A program made the translations under genes and the position numbers. A DNA stretch of 64,000 bases from assembly GCA_025890175.1 (NCBI GenBank), contig JANPYM010000003.1, positions 3,489,437-3,553,436 on the forward strand, given 5' to 3'. Position 1 is the stretch's first letter; every line of letters begins with the position of its first letter. The notes under the pieces were generated by a model. The model was not told the DNA's origin. It saw only the letters and a list, made by a program, of their open reading frames with translations, and searched no databases. The stretch comes from Ciborinia camelliae. Taxonomy: Eukaryota; Ascomycota; Leotiomycetes; Helotiales; Sclerotiniaceae. This document shows, piece after piece, positions 33,638 through 46,650 of the stretch.

Positions 33638-36600
33638 CTACCAATCGTCTTCGTCTTCCTTTTTAGTGTTACCTTGCATTGCGTTTTGTCTCGCTCGTAA
33701 GGCTTCAGCTAGACCGCCGGCTAAACTTGGGTTTGGGGTGTTTCGGCCGCTGTTATTACCACTTCCATTGCTCGAAATACTCATTGCAGAATCACGGGGC
33801 GCGGGAGGAGGAGCTGGTTTACGACCGGCTACTGGTCGTTTGGCTGGGGGTGCGGGAGGAGTGGGTTTCGATCGGATAGCAGAACCGTTTGCGCCATTCA
33901 TCTTTGGAGGTCCAGGAGGTGGAGGTGGTGTTGGACGAGCTGCTACAGGAGGTGGAGGTGGAGGTGCCACTTCTTCGAGATACGCACTAGGTGCCCAACC
34001 TTGACCACGGACATTTTTGGTAAGCCACCACCCTACTCATTGTTAGTTGAACCATACTTAATACACAGCCATCAGAGTAACTTACCATTTGTCTCCTTTT
34101 TTAGAACAGTCACCATCTCACCCACCTTCAAGGAAAATTCATTTTCACTCTGTCCAGCGAACTCGTAAAGAACACGGTATTGAGGTTCTCTCAATGCTGG
34201 AGCTGGAGGAGGAGCCGGTGGAGCGGGTGGTGGAGGAGGTGGCACTGCTCGAGTAGATTGCGCCGATGGATTTCTCGTGTGTACTGGAATAGAGGCTGCA
34301 ACGGGGTTGGCGGCAGGTACAGGTCTAGCGGTAGGTACAGGTCTAGCGGCAGGTACAGGTCTGGCGGCAGCGGGCGCAGGAACTGGCTTGGGAGTTGGTC
34401 GATTTCCATTTGTTAATTTTGATGGTCGTCCTCCTGGTCCTCCAGGCTTGATAAGACGACCTGTGGTGAAAGGTTTCGGCGCGACAGGCTTGCCTTTTGG
34501 CATGGGCTTTGATCGAGAATTAGGTGGCTCGCCTGCTTGTGTGTGGATAGTAGCACTTTTGTAATGATCTTGATGTTGTTGAGAGTCTTTGACCACCTTG
34601 ATTAACTGCATCTTACCCGGTTTCTTGGCATACTCAATCGAGTCTCCTACTTTTAAGTTGAACCCGCTACCAGGCATTGCTCCTTGCATGTGTGTAAAAA
34701 GCTCCGTTTTAAATACACAGGTCAGAAGTGGATCAGCCTCCTGTGGTGAACCCACGCCCAAGGAAAACCAGTCATCGCGACACGTCGATACGCTAACAAA
34801 TTTAATAGCTCCAAGGGGAATAGCTTTCTCTACAGCAATTTGAACCTGCTTATTGACAAGCTGCTGACTGACGATGTAAAACTTCGCCCGCGTCACGATG
34901 AAGATACGAGGGCTTAGCTTACTTGATCGACCGAATTTTGTCTCAAGAATCTCGCCACGGCAGGAGAAAAGAGTAACTTCGCTAGCTGGCAAATTGATTG
35001 ATCCACGAATTTTTGATCCAGGGCCAGTGGTTGCTGCAATTCCAAGGTAATCGCCCATAAAACGTCTTGAACCAAGGATACTGTATCTTCTTCTCTCTTT
35101 CCGCCCTTGTAGAATTTGATGTCCCTTTTCCCTCAACTCCAAGAACTCCTTGCCCTCTCTCTTCTTTCTGAACATTCTCTGAATTCGAGTGGCAGCTTCG
35201 ATTCGGATTTGCAAGAATGCCCTCCAAACACGTTGGATTCTAGCGGCCATGTTGTGCCAGTAACGATCTCGCATATGCTCTAGGGCAAACAAGGTTTCGG
35301 GAGCTTTGATAAATGCCTTGGTCACACCCATTTGAAATTCCTCGGCAGGTATATTTGTATCTTTCAAGATTTGAATAGCTCCAGTTTTGGAATCTCCAGT
35401 CCAGATATAGTCGCCGGCGTAAGAAGTTTTAGGGGAAAGTAAGTAAAATCGTTCAACGAACTTGTCAAATGTTTGACGATATGCAAATCCGGCACGACGA
35501 ATTCGAACGTTCTCTTGAAGACCAAGGTACTTGACTTGATGCAGGACGTTCTTCTCATTGTACTCTGTCGGTGATTTGTTTTCATTGGGCTTGATTGTGC
35601 GAATATATGATGGTGTCGCCTTCATTAACGTTGCCACTAGGTCATTCGCGGAAGCTTTAATTTTATCACCAGCCGATGGCGGTTGCTTCCTATTATCCTG
35701 ATCGACTTGATGAGGGAAAAGTTCATGAATGAATCGATTTTTGCTCTGGCCGAATAGGTTTAGCAAGCCCTTAAGAAGTTGATCCTTGTTTTTATCCGTA
35801 ATTCCCTCAACGGTATAGCTCACGTCACCAGCATAATGCTTAATGATGAAGTTGCCTTGTCGAGGGGTAAGATGAGGATTTGACATTCCACTAATTGCTT
35901 GCATAAAAGTCCGGTCACATGCAGCTGGATCTGCATGAGCTGTCTTAGTTGCATCTTTCATGGCGGAAAATACACCTGGTGGTCTAACGGCCTCGATCAA
36001 ATCGCAAACAATCTTGTTGTCGAAGTATTTGATTGGCGTCCATTGGATTTGCTCCCTAGCATATTCCTCTTGCTCGGTCTTCAAAGTCAGTTGGATGAAG
36101 ATCTGTTGCAGTTTCTCGTTAACGTAGTTGATGCACAGCTGCTCGAAACTGTTCTTCTCGAAGATCTCGAAACCATAAATATCAAGAATACCTATGGAGT
36201 TTGACGTCTCTCCTCGAGCAGCAAGAGATTTGTTGACACGCTCAACAATCCAATCGAAGAGGTTGTTATATATTGATTTGGCGAGAGCATCTCTTGTGGC
36301 CATTGCTTGAGGCACATTCGCAGGTGACTCGATGACTTCGCCATTTCGAGGGGTCAAAATTCTAATGGTAATGGCTTGGATAACGTGGCCTGCATCAACG
36401 TCAAGAAGATAGGCTAAGAAATCAACAACTGATTGGTCAACAACTGCAGCATATCCATCATCACCTTCGCGGAATTGGATGTTTCCCGTCCACAAGATAG
36501 CAGCTAGCATCCGGAATATCTCGTCCTGTTCAGCTTGCGACAAACCGATAATTTTCATGGCGTTCAAAGTATCCTTATATTCCGCGAGATCATCGATTCC

Positions 36601-37662
36601 ATCAACGTCGAAGCACTCGGCTTTGCTTGTGTAGAGATACTGCGACGGCTGTTGGATGCCATAATTCTCTCTATATTCTTGCGAGGCCCCTTTTGTGAAT
36701 TGATAGAAAATGTGGAAATTTCGCTCGTTCTTGATTTGAGTGACGACTCTAGTCTTCTCGAGAAGATAATTTGTTATATCCGCGCCCACCGGCTCTCCCT
36801 GAGCGTTAAATTGTAATTGGAGGTATTTTCCAAAACGAGAGGAGTTATTGTTTCGTAATGTTTTCGCATTACCAAAAGACTCTAGCAACGGATTTGTCGC
36901 CAAAACCATATCCTTAATCTCCTGAATGGATGAGTTGCTGCCTGCGGAAACATTGGCTATATATTGCATGATTCGCTTTGCTGCCTCGGTCTTTCCCGCT
37001 CCAGATTCTCCTGAAATGATAACACATTGATTATCTTTGTATGCATTCATATTATAGTAGGCAGATTCGGCGACGGCGAAGACATGAGGTGGCATCTTTA
37101 ATAGGTGTTAGAAATGCAGATATTCATCATGCGATTTTGGTTTTAACTGACCTCCAGACGATTCTTGCCTTTGTAGCTATCCAAGACTGCATCCGTGTAA
37201 ATTCCCACTGTAAAGTATTAGATACCCGTAGCTCAAATCGATCGTCTTGCTGTACTTACAATCTCGAAAGGGATTGACAGAGACAAGCACATGCCCAATA
37301 TATGTCTACACAAAACTGTCAGCACTTGAGCTCCTCGGAACCCCTCGCATCAATGTGTTCGCCTGTCGCAAGGAAGTAGACCATACATAAATTTCCCTAT
37401 TCTCGAATCTCTTCTTAAGATTATCATTGATCGCTTCATTCGAGACCTTACTGATCAAAGTAAGATCTGATACACCAACTTCCTTCTTCTTGGTTGTGTC
37501 GAACTGGGCTTTTTGGATATTCGGCTTTCCCGACGGCGCACTCTCTGCCGCAGAGGCATTTTTATCCCCCTTCGGACGACGACTGATACCCTGGCCAAAC
37601 AATTATTGTCAGTGATATCAACTTCTGAAGGATGTAAGAAAGGGTTTGTTATCCCATACCAT
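33638..37662 (-). CDS. class I myosin (myosin-1, MyoA/Myo5 type)
   Basis: Six coding exons: 37660-37662 (ATG only), 37387-37590, 37260-37305, 37152-37207, 34086-37095 and 33638-34032, giving 1237 aa. Motor domain: VSDLTLISK..., [20 protein letters not shown]-loop [13 protein letters not shown], switch [11 protein letters not shown], switch [10 protein letters not shown]. Two IQ-like helices follow ([26 protein letters not shown]), then the TH1 membrane-binding domain, a Pro/Ala-rich TH2, an SH3 domain ([19 protein letters not shown] ... [22 protein letters not shown], split by an intron), polyproline and an acidic DEDDW Arp2/3-binding end. Drives endocytosis and actin polymerisation at cortical patches and hyphal tips. 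The start codon occupies its own coding exon; splicing gives MGISRRPKG, matching the conserved fungal N-terminus. Gene symbol varies (myoA, myo1, MYO5). Confidence 0.96.
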
Positions 37663-40600
37663 ATTGAAGTTGAGGCGGCCCTGTTTGTCAACCCCCCTTA
37701 CACTTACAGGCCCGAAGCTCTGTGCCGATAATAGTAGTTCTCAAGGTGTGAGATTTAATACAATGAATGTGAAAGAAAGCGCATGTAAGAATTTGTTAAC
37801 AAAAGACCAAATTCTCTCTCATCCAAATCACAAATTCTGTCAGTTGGTATATCTTCGAGTCTCAATAATTCCATAGAAATCGTCACTTGTAGATAATGTA
37901 GGTGGTACAGTATGTAGGTAGGTAGATCAACAGGATAATCGGCTTCGCTACGAAACGCCGCCCCAATCAACGGGCTACTGGTGGGCGCTAATTCGGAACA
38001 GGAAAATCCAAGACTTTAAAGTTCCTAATTTAGTGGACTCAGCCTTCCTTGACACGCATTCTTTCAATCATCACTCTTTCTCACTTATTATCATCCACGA
38101 GTACTTACGAAGCATTAACAAAGACGTGCAAACACTTGCATCACGAAGAAGCTTCATTATTAGACACCGCGGAGAGGATAACATCAGTATCCTGCTACGT
38201 ACGTATCATCATGGCGATCATGGTGTGATGGTGTGATGGTGTAAGATTACTTCTGGAGTCCATAGGGAACGTGGCATTTATTATGACATTCATTCAATCA
38301 ACTTGATCCACCGAGTGATGATTGATACTTCAACAACCTACCAAAAATAGCCTTCCATTCTTGAGGCCAATGTTTATCTTCATGGTAAATGGTAACCTTT
38401 CTTCCCGTCTTTACTGCGTGGCGAGTCCTAAAAGTCCTACTGTTGTGCAATGTTCCATGATCACAAACAATATTCACCAATTTGTCAAATCAAAGCTCCA
38501 GGCTTCTGCATTGCTATCACTAATTGCTCATTTGCTCCTATCCTTTCCAACCACAGAAGAATGATTCTAGCATTGGATATACAAGTGTCTTTGCTTTGAA
38601 GATGGGCTTTCTACTTCTCTGGGCTTTTACCAAATTCGTGGGGATGGAAATCGTACGACGAAAACTTGCATTTCAGATCCCGCAAGCGTTGCATAGATTT
38701 ACCTATAATCTATTATTCTCGTGTCAAATTCGGTACGAACGATGAATACTGATAAATAAGTGGCTCGAGGAGAATCGCGGGAGGAGTATCGTCTCAAAAT
38801 GAAGGAGTTCTGAAAGATCGGTTTTGAAAGTACTCTTGGATGTGTAGAGCATTTTTCTCCTCATTCCAAATATAACCTTATATTCCTTGAGCCACAAGTT
38901 CGTCGATACATAACGAGTTGTTGTCGAGGATGAGGTTCTTCAGACAACGATTGGATTATGCAATATTGTTTCCTCAGCGAATATGCACATCTGGCGATGC
39001 TCCGTCCCTTCTACCAACAATGATGTCATGCTTGGTAACGTCGGACTTTTGACCCGTCGAAAATCACAATAAACAACAATCATTCGTTGGATGATGCTCT
39101 CCGCCTATATGAAGATGTTGTCCGTGGTCATGGTGTGTCTATTAACTTCCGCCGATGCCGAAGGGTCGAGGAAAGAAGATTTTGATCCACCCAAGCTCTG
39201 AAAGTCGCATATATATACAGATTTCCCTGCTCCATCGTATGCAGTATCTCAAATGAAGCAAGATCTCCATCTATTCAATCATGGTTAACCAAGACACAGG
39301 GGGTCTCGACAAACTAGGGCCCAAATGGACGCGCACTGCCAACGAAAGACCCTTTCTAAACCAGTTATGAAACGACCCAACCTGCCATCTTCGACATCTA
39401 AAGTAGGGGCACGCTTATGTTGTCTGCACGAATTTACATGGAGTTAGAATTTCCTTGATTGGCTATTAGATTGGAGGATCGGATTTTCCGAATATTTGCT
39501 TGATTCCGGCATCGCCTTTGAGGCATATAACTAACATATATCTATATTTACGCCGCTAATAAGTTTGGGGAGCTTTCAACTGTTCGTCCTGTCCAGGGTA
39601 TGTCACGTGACGGTAAATTAGCCAAGGGATTTCGCATTTTTTTGGGACCTGCAGAAATCGCCCGCAGCCCAATGGCTAGAGACGTACCTAGCTGAACACC
39701 GAAGATCCGATAACAATCTTCCACTCAATCAGGTAAATCTCGATTTAGAAATCGAATCTTATTTCTTATTGCGAAAATATTATAATATAGACCAAGGTTT
39801 GCCATGGTATGCTCAACTTTTTTGTACAGCCCTAATTATGGATACATAATCGATCAAAACGCCAACCAGCCGGGACCCAACATTTAGCTCCAACTAGCCA
39901 GATATGACAGCTTCGTGCAACTCTTAGGTACCTAGGTATACTCTATTTGAACGCAGTTTCATTATGTTCCAGCCTTCAGGTGGTTGGGGCGATGATTACG
40001 AGGTCAATTAACAACACTGTGTCTCTCTACAGGTACATACAGGTCCAGCACGTTAAGAATTACGATGACACTATAGAAATCAAATTCTATGGTTCAGACG
40101 ACCGCTATACATACCTTACCTATCTACCTAGTATATATATTCTTATATGTACCAGATGGGTCTTACATAGGAGGTCTCCAGAATACCCAGAAACAACTAA
40201 TTACCATCTTATCTTCAAACAGGGGAGAAAAATCTTCAATACAACAAAACTAGACATCATTCAACAAGACTTCGCTGGCCACCTGCATAACCTGTATGGA
40301 ATCATGGGACGGTGGATCCATATGAGCTATTATAGTTAAAAACCCATCGAGAGGCCTTCTTCTGTCCTTCTGTGGAACGAGGTACCTGATGGATTGATGC
40401 AGAGGCGTGCATAAGTGCTACTTTTATCAATTAATCCGTCCAATTAGATATGATCTTCAAGCGCCCGGGGTAGTTTGACCCTTGTTGTTTATTCGACACG
40501 GGTTGCAGCCATACCTATTATAGAAAATCTCTACGCAGTATTCTACCATATCTCCCAAGTTTCAATCCCATCATTGATTTTCTATTTCTTTCTTGAATTT

Positions 40601-41578
40601 TATTTATTGCTCACTCATAATCTTTCGTTGATTTCTATGAAATTTATCTAGAAAACTGACAAAATTATTCAGTCACATTCAAAGACGGAGCTATTTCTTT
40701 TTTAGATCTGATAATTTATCCCCTGTTCAAACATCCGGATAAGATCGGGGCATTTTTGCAACAGATTTCATCGCTTCTCAATCCGTCTGGGGTACTTGCA
40801 ACGACGTTTGTCTCAACTCATGATCAGCAAAGTTTGACCAGATTAAGTGACCGTCTTCACCATCTTTTTAACCTTACGAAACCATAGCATGCTTCTTAAT
40901 ATCCAAATATTGGATCAATCTGACACCGCCCTTTCCTTTGCGAAACTCACTGTTACGTCTGATCTACCCCTACTTGATCGAAAAGTTCTGATGGCATTCC
41001 TCAAAGGCCGGTGATCTTCAAGTCTATCAACAAGATATCTCCTGGAATCTTACATCCAATAGGAAATTGAAAGGAAATCCAAATATTATCATACTCCTCT
41101 AGGAAAACCTGCCATCCGAACATTTAGCTTTGCCCCGCAACAGACCGGCTTGTACGGGTGTACGGCTTGCACGAGCGTTGGTTTCGAACTGAAGAATCTC
41201 CTCTCGACATAATCCGTCATCAAAAGGATCAACTGATTAGTGTGTCCGGCCTATCCAACGCCCTTTATTATTGAAGCTCATCCACATACCCTAGCTTTTC
41301 TTCTTCTTTACCTTTCTCGGCGTTGTAGAAGAACAACAGTTTCTCCCAAAAACTTTCCCTCGAGCTTTCCAAGCTGTTGGCTTCTGGCTCACATCGTTCT
41401 TTTCTTGTTATGAAGATTCATCCTTTTACACACTCTTTTTGAAATAATACAATCTTTAATACTTCTACGCGGGTCGAAAACTTTGGTCCTACAAAGAATC
41501 AACGGTCTCACTCAACTCTCTTCATCAATCTAGTCGCTGGACGACCTTTAATCTTTGGGATATTTGGATATAGAAGTA
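37663..41578. other. 3.9-kb gene-poor region upstream of myosin and noxA
   Basis: No convincing ORF, tRNA or repeat cluster. It contains both divergent promoters. A perfect palindrome GTCACGTGAC lies at 39602-39611 and pyrimidine-rich, leader-like sequence runs from about 41290 to 41470. Short ORFs (38033-38745; 39947-40339) lack supporting features. Confidence 0.5.
39602..39611. promoter_or_regulatory. palindromic CACGTG (bHLH/Cbf1-Pho4-like) site
   Basis: GTCACGTGAC is a perfect 10-bp palindrome containing the core CACGTG E-box. It lies about 2 kb upstream of noxA and is an isolated occurrence. Binding is inference from the consensus. Confidence 0.4.
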
Positions 41579-43756
41579 ATGGGGTTTTACCAAGTTCTGT
41601 CGGAGCAGCTCCGTGGAACTAAATTGATATTTAATTTCCTCTTTCATGGTTTCCACATTGGTCTATTTGCTTTGGGATGGTGAGCAGTCTCTTTATCTAT
41701 CATTCTTTCATCCGCTAATAAGTGATACAGGTGGAAGCAAGCTACTGACCCGAGGCTGTCAGGTCTGAATACTCTAACATTCTCAGTATGGATATCAAGA
41801 GGTGCTGGTCTGGTCCTATCCGTGGATGTTGCCTTGATCTTATTACCGATGTGTCGCAACATTTTAAAATATGTTCGGCCTAAGTTCAAGTTTCTACCAC
41901 TTGATGAGTCCCAATGGTTCCATCGACAAGTAGCATACTCATTGCTATTCTGGACTATATGTCACGTATCTGCTCACTATGTCAAGTAAGCATTACGTCA
42001 TTACACTTTTATCTTATTGCTCACATTAAATTAGTTTCTTCAATGTTGAAAAGACTCAAATCAGACCGGTGACCGCAATCCAGATTCACTATACCGAAGC
42101 TGGTGGTATCACTGGTCATATCATGTTGCTATGCATGATGTTAATGTATACGACTGCTCATGCTAAGATTAGACAACAATCTTTCGAGACATTTTGGTAC
42201 ACGCATCATTTGTTCATTCCATTCTTACTCGGAATGTATACCCACGCTACTGGATGTTTCGTCCGTGATACCCCCCAACCTTTCTCTCCATTTGACGGCA
42301 AGAACTTTTGGAGACACTGCTTGGGATATGAAGGATGGCGTTGGGAACTTTGGGGTGGTGGAATTTACTTCCTTGAGCGTGTATATCGCGAAATTCGAAG
42401 TAGAAGAGAAACTGAAATCGTTCGAGTCGTTCGTCATCCATATGGTATACTTCATTCTTACTCAAGATCAAGTCAGAACTAATACCTTACAGATGCAATG
42501 GAGATTCAATTCCGAAAACCATCTATGAGGTACAAGGCAGGTCAATGGCTCTTCCTCAACGTTCCCTCCGTTTCCCGCGGACAATGGCATCCATTCACTA
42601 TTACATCTTGCCCATTCGACCCCTACATATCTATCCACATCCGGCAAGTTGGAGACTTCACCCGCACGCTAGGAGACGCGCTCGGAGCGGGAGCCGCCCA
42701 AGCAAAACTCTACGACGGAGTTGATCCCAGCGGCATGTACGAAGTAGCACTCGACAACGGCCAAAAGATGCCCGACATACGAATTGATGGACCCTACGGC
42801 GCCCCCGCCGAAGACGTCTTTGAAAACGAAGTCGCCGTCCTCATCGGTACCGGTATCGGTGTCACACCATGGGCCTCGATCCTAAAAAACATCTGGCACC
42901 TCCGTCACGGAACCAATCCCCCCGAACGTCTCCGTCGTGTCGAATTCATCTGGGTATGCAAAGACACGACTTCCTTCGAATGGTTCCAAACCCTTCTCGC
43001 ATCCCTCGAAGCGCAATCCCAAGAAGCGGCCACGCAACCGGGTAACGATGGACAGGAATTCTTGCGCATTCATACGTACCTCACACAGAAACTCGACCTC
43101 GACACGGCGCAAAATATCGTGTTGAATAGTGTGGGTGCGGATGTAGATCCCTTGACGGAATTAAAATCGCGCACGAATTTCGGGCGACCGGATTTCACGA
43201 AATTGTTCGAGGGCATGAGGGATGGGATCATGGATAAGACTTATTTGTCGGGGTTGGAGGGTGATTTTAAAACTAATGTTGGGGTTTATTTTTGTGGTAT
43301 GTTTTTTTTGGTTCTTCTCTTCTTTTATATCCCCTCCTCTTCCTGCATTTTTCCCTCTTCCTTAGCACCACCCCCTTCACTCCCTTTCCACTCACCCCTT
43401 CCCTTCCACTCACCCCTTACCCCCCGCCCGTCTTCCCTCCCTTCCTCTCACTCTCTCCTCTTACCCTCCCCCCCTCTTCCTTCCCTTTCCCCCTCCCCCT
43501 CCCCCTCCCTCTCACTCACCCCCCTTCCACCAATCCTCCCACCAATCCTTACCCCCCCACCAATCCTCACCCCCCTTTTTACTCCTCACCCCCCCCACAA
43601 ACCCACAAACCCACAAACCCATCCCAACAACCTTTTCTAACCAACCCACCCATTCACCCACTAGGCCCCAACGTCGCCGCGCGCTCCATCAAAAAAGCTT
43701 GCAAGAAAGCTACGACTCGCGATGTGAATTTCTCGTTTTGGAAGGAACATTTTTAG
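41579..43756 (+). CDS. noxA: NADPH oxidase NoxA (Nox1), catalytic subunit
   Basis: Five exons: 41579-41679, 41731-41985, 42035-42444, 42493-43296 and 43665-43756, giving 553 aa, the usual length of fungal NoxA. Start MGFYQVLSEQLRGTK matches the family N-terminus. Ferric-reductase-like membrane domain with bis-haem histidines (ICHVSAHYV in TM3; YTHHLFIPFLLGMYTH in TM5), FAD-binding HPFTITSCP, NADPH-binding GTGIGVTPWASIL, substrate/adenine region VYFCGPNVAARSIKKAC and C-terminal FSFWKEHF. There is no N-terminal EF-hand extension, so this is A-type rather than NoxC. Produces superoxide and, with NoxR and Rac, drives differentiation, sclerotia or fruiting, and infection in pathogens. The last intron (368 nt) is far longer than the others (48-51 nt) and is nearly pure pyrimidine. 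Confidence 0.96.
43297..43664 (+). repeat. pyrimidine-expanded last intron of noxA
   Basis: Within this 368-nt intron the coding-strand sequence from about 43315 to 43640 is almost only C and T, in runs such as CCCCTCCCCCTCCCCCTCCC. Donor GTATGT and acceptor CACTAG are canonical. Confidence 0.85.
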
Positions 43757-45344
43757 GGGGTAATTTTTGGGGGGTTGGGGGTTGATGGGGGTGGGGTTGG
43801 GGAGAGGGAAGGAGGATGGGAGAGGAGAGGGGGAGGGAGGATGGGAGGGGAGAGGGGAGGAGGGAGGGGAGGGAGGGGGGGAAGGGGGGAGAGGGATTTT
43901 GAATAGATGGATGGATTTTTCTTTTTGTGGAAAAGGGAGAAAGAAGAGGGGGATTTTGAATAGATGGAATGCAATGCAATGAATAAAATAAAATGCAATG
44001 AATATCAATAGAAAATTATCTATCTACTTATTATTTACTATCTCACTACCTCACTCCTATCTCCCTCCTCCGCCCCTCCCTCCCTCTCTCCTCTCTTCTT
44101 CCTCCCTCCTCCCTCCGCCCTTCTCTCTCCATCCTCTCTCCCATCTCCCAACCCTAAAGTAAAGTAAATAAAATCCATTTTATTTCTTTCAAATTCCATC
44201 AATTTTCATCAATTTTCATCTTCTTCAAATAATTACACCTACCCACCTATCTACTTATCGACCTACCTACCTACCTATCTACTTATCAACCTACCCACCT
44301 ACCTCCCAATCCATCTACCAACCTACCAACCAATCTATTTATTTATCTACCTACCTACCTACCTACCTACCTACCTACCTACCTACCTACCTACCTACCT
44401 ACCTACCTACCTACCTACCTACCTACCTACCTACCTACCTACCTACCTAATCTATTTATCAATCCATTCACCTACCTAATTTTTCCATCTTTCTATTTTT
44501 TTCATTTTTTTATTTTTCCATTTTTTTTATCTCCCATCTCCCATCTTCCCATCTTCCCATCTTCCCATCTTCCCATCTCCCATCTTCCCATCTCCCATCT
44601 TCCCATCTCCCTCCTCCTCCCTCCTCCTCCCTCCTCCTCCCTCCTCCTCCCCCCCTCCTCCCTCCTCCTCCCTCCTCCTCCCTCCTCCTCCCTCCTCCCC
44701 CCCTCCTCCCCCCTCCTCCCCCCTCCTCCCTCCCATCTTCCCACCTCCCATTCCCCATACTTTCCTCTATACATACATCTAAACAATTCTTCCATTTTTC
44801 CATTTTTCCTTTTTTGCCTTTTCTATACTGAAAAGTTATCACATCACATCACATCACATTACGTTTGGATGTAGTTGTAGTTGTAGTTGTAGTTGTTGTT
44901 GTATGTATATACCTAGTAGTAATCTCAACGCTTTTAAGTAGGTAATCTCAACGCTTGTATACTTATTACTTTTATAGGTACTTTGATATTTAAGATGTAC
45001 AGTAGGATTCCAAAAAAAAAAAAAAGCCGTAGAGTATGGTGAATGTGTGTGGATATTATTATGGATATTATTATGGTATGGTTATAGTTTACTTGAGAGA
45101 GGGGAGAGGGGGGAGAGAGATGGTTGGTTGGTTGGTTTCTTTCTTTATAGTATGTATGGGTATGAGGATAAGATCCTATGGATACGATACGGTACGATAC
45201 CTATGATACCTATGATACCTATGATAGGCTTCCCCACCCCAAACATATACATAGATATCTAGATACCTCCCTCGACATCTACACAACACTCATCAAAAAC
45301 CCAGCAAACCATTCTCTCTCCCCCCCCTCCTCCCCCAAAAAAAA
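43757..45344. repeat. noxA 3' flank and dense simple repeats
   Basis: No gene. A purine-rich G tract (about 43767-43905, GGGAGGGGAGAGG-like) starts the noxA 3' flank. C/T tracts follow (44060-44150), then a (CTAC)n array (44347-44449, about 26 units), TCTTCCCATC/CCTCCT arrays (about 44525-44745) and a CTATGATAC array (about 45196-45227). The purine-rich readings in three frames of minus-strand ORFs here are repeat artefacts. Confidence 0.85.
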
Positions 45345-46650
45345 TCAAATCTTACTCCCCATCCTCGCCTTCCTATCGACCTTAACAACAACCTTCCCCC
45401 AAGTTTCCCTCCCGCCCAAACATCCCAACGCAACCCCCACATCCTCCAAGCCCACAAACTCGCGATCCGTAAACACCGTACCGCGAAACCTGCCCTCGCG
45501 AATCAGAGTAAAGATGCCGTCCCAAACCCTCGGGATCGCCTCCGGTTCATGCTGCGCGTACGCGCCCCAATGCAAGCCGACGATGCTGATATTTTTCAAC
45601 AACACCTTGTTCAAGGGCATCTTCTCGATCCTGCCGGCCGCGAAGCCGATCACGAGGAGTCGGCCATTCCAGCGCGTGCATTTGGTCGAGAGATCGATGA
45701 GGCCGACGGGATCGAAGACGATATCGACCCCGCGATCATGGGGCGTCAGTTTCTTGACCTGGTCCGGCCATGAAGAGTCTGTGTAGTCGATGACGTGATC
45801 GGCGCCGAATTCGCGCGCGACTTGGAGTTTGCGAGCGGTGCCTGCCGTCGCGATGACGATGGCGCCGAAGGCTTTGGCGATCTGGACGGCGGCCAGTCCG
45901 ACGCCGCCGGCTGCCGCGTGGATCAGCACGTAGTCGCCGGATTGGATCTGGGCGCGCGTGACGAGCGCGCTGTAGGATGTTGGCGCCGTGATGAAGAGAC
46001 CGGCGGCTTCGAAGAAGGACCAGGATTCTGGGACCGGGTAGAGCGAGGCTTCTTGGGCGCAGACCAGCGTCGCGTAGCCCCCTTGCGAGGCGCCGAAGAC
46101 TCGGTCGCCCGGTTTGTAGCGCGGGGAGAGGGAGGATTTGGGCGTGGAGATTATGGTTCCGCTGAATTCGGAGCCGGATATCCCTGGATGGGGGTTAGTG
46201 GACGGTTGGGATGTAGTTGAGGGATTGGATTGGATTGTAAATAGATAGATAGCGATGTATGGTTGAATTGTAAATAGATAGATAGCGATGTATGGTTGAA
46301 TTGGTTTGTAAAGAAATAGATATTGATGTATAGCTGAATTGGTTTGTGAGAATGACAGGAATAGGAAACCACTGCTCACAAGGTAATGGGGGTTGATGTT
46401 GATATTTCCCTCGAATCTGAAGGAGATCGTAGAAATTGGTAGCGGTGGCATGGATTTCAATTAAATATTGATCAGGATTTGGCACGGGATCTGGTAAATC
46501 CGTGACTTTGAGATCTTGAGGTCCCTAGATGACGAGAATTTGTTAGGATATTGGTACAGATCAGATATGAGAAGGTGAAGAGAAGCTTGGGAGTTCAGGT
46601 AGGCAGGTTAAGCTTACCTGGACATATTCTTTGATTTGAATTCCTCGCAT
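45345..46650 (-). CDS. quinone oxidoreductase, zeta-crystallin-type MDR family
   Basis: Three exons: 46618-46650, 46380-46524 and 45345-46183, giving 338 aa. Intron 1 is 93 nt; intron 2 is 196 nt and holds imperfect tandem repeats. N-terminal groES-like fold: VTDLPDPVPNPDQYLIEIHA and ATNFYDLLQIRGKY. Rossmann NADPH site LIHAAAGGVGLAAVQIAKAF. Then GADHVIDYTD and FDPVG, as in the QOR/MDR branch without catalytic zinc. Likely NADPH-dependent reduction of quinones or enones, in the cytosol or mitochondria. The exon 2/3 junction reads PLPWISGSEFSG, where family members usually have PLPFIPG; the acceptor is the only one in the right phase, so this may be natural variation. Confidence 0.9.

Noticed and set aside
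33046..33666. 206-codon plus-strand ORF between mS38 and myosin
   Set aside because: Begins with TTG, overlaps the myosin 3' end antisense, no domain, and composition rich in random hydroxyl/His residues. Likely chance.
44502..44842. Glu/Gly/Arg-rich minus-strand ORFs
   Set aside because: Read through CCTCCT/TCTTCCC repeats in three frames; repeat artefact.
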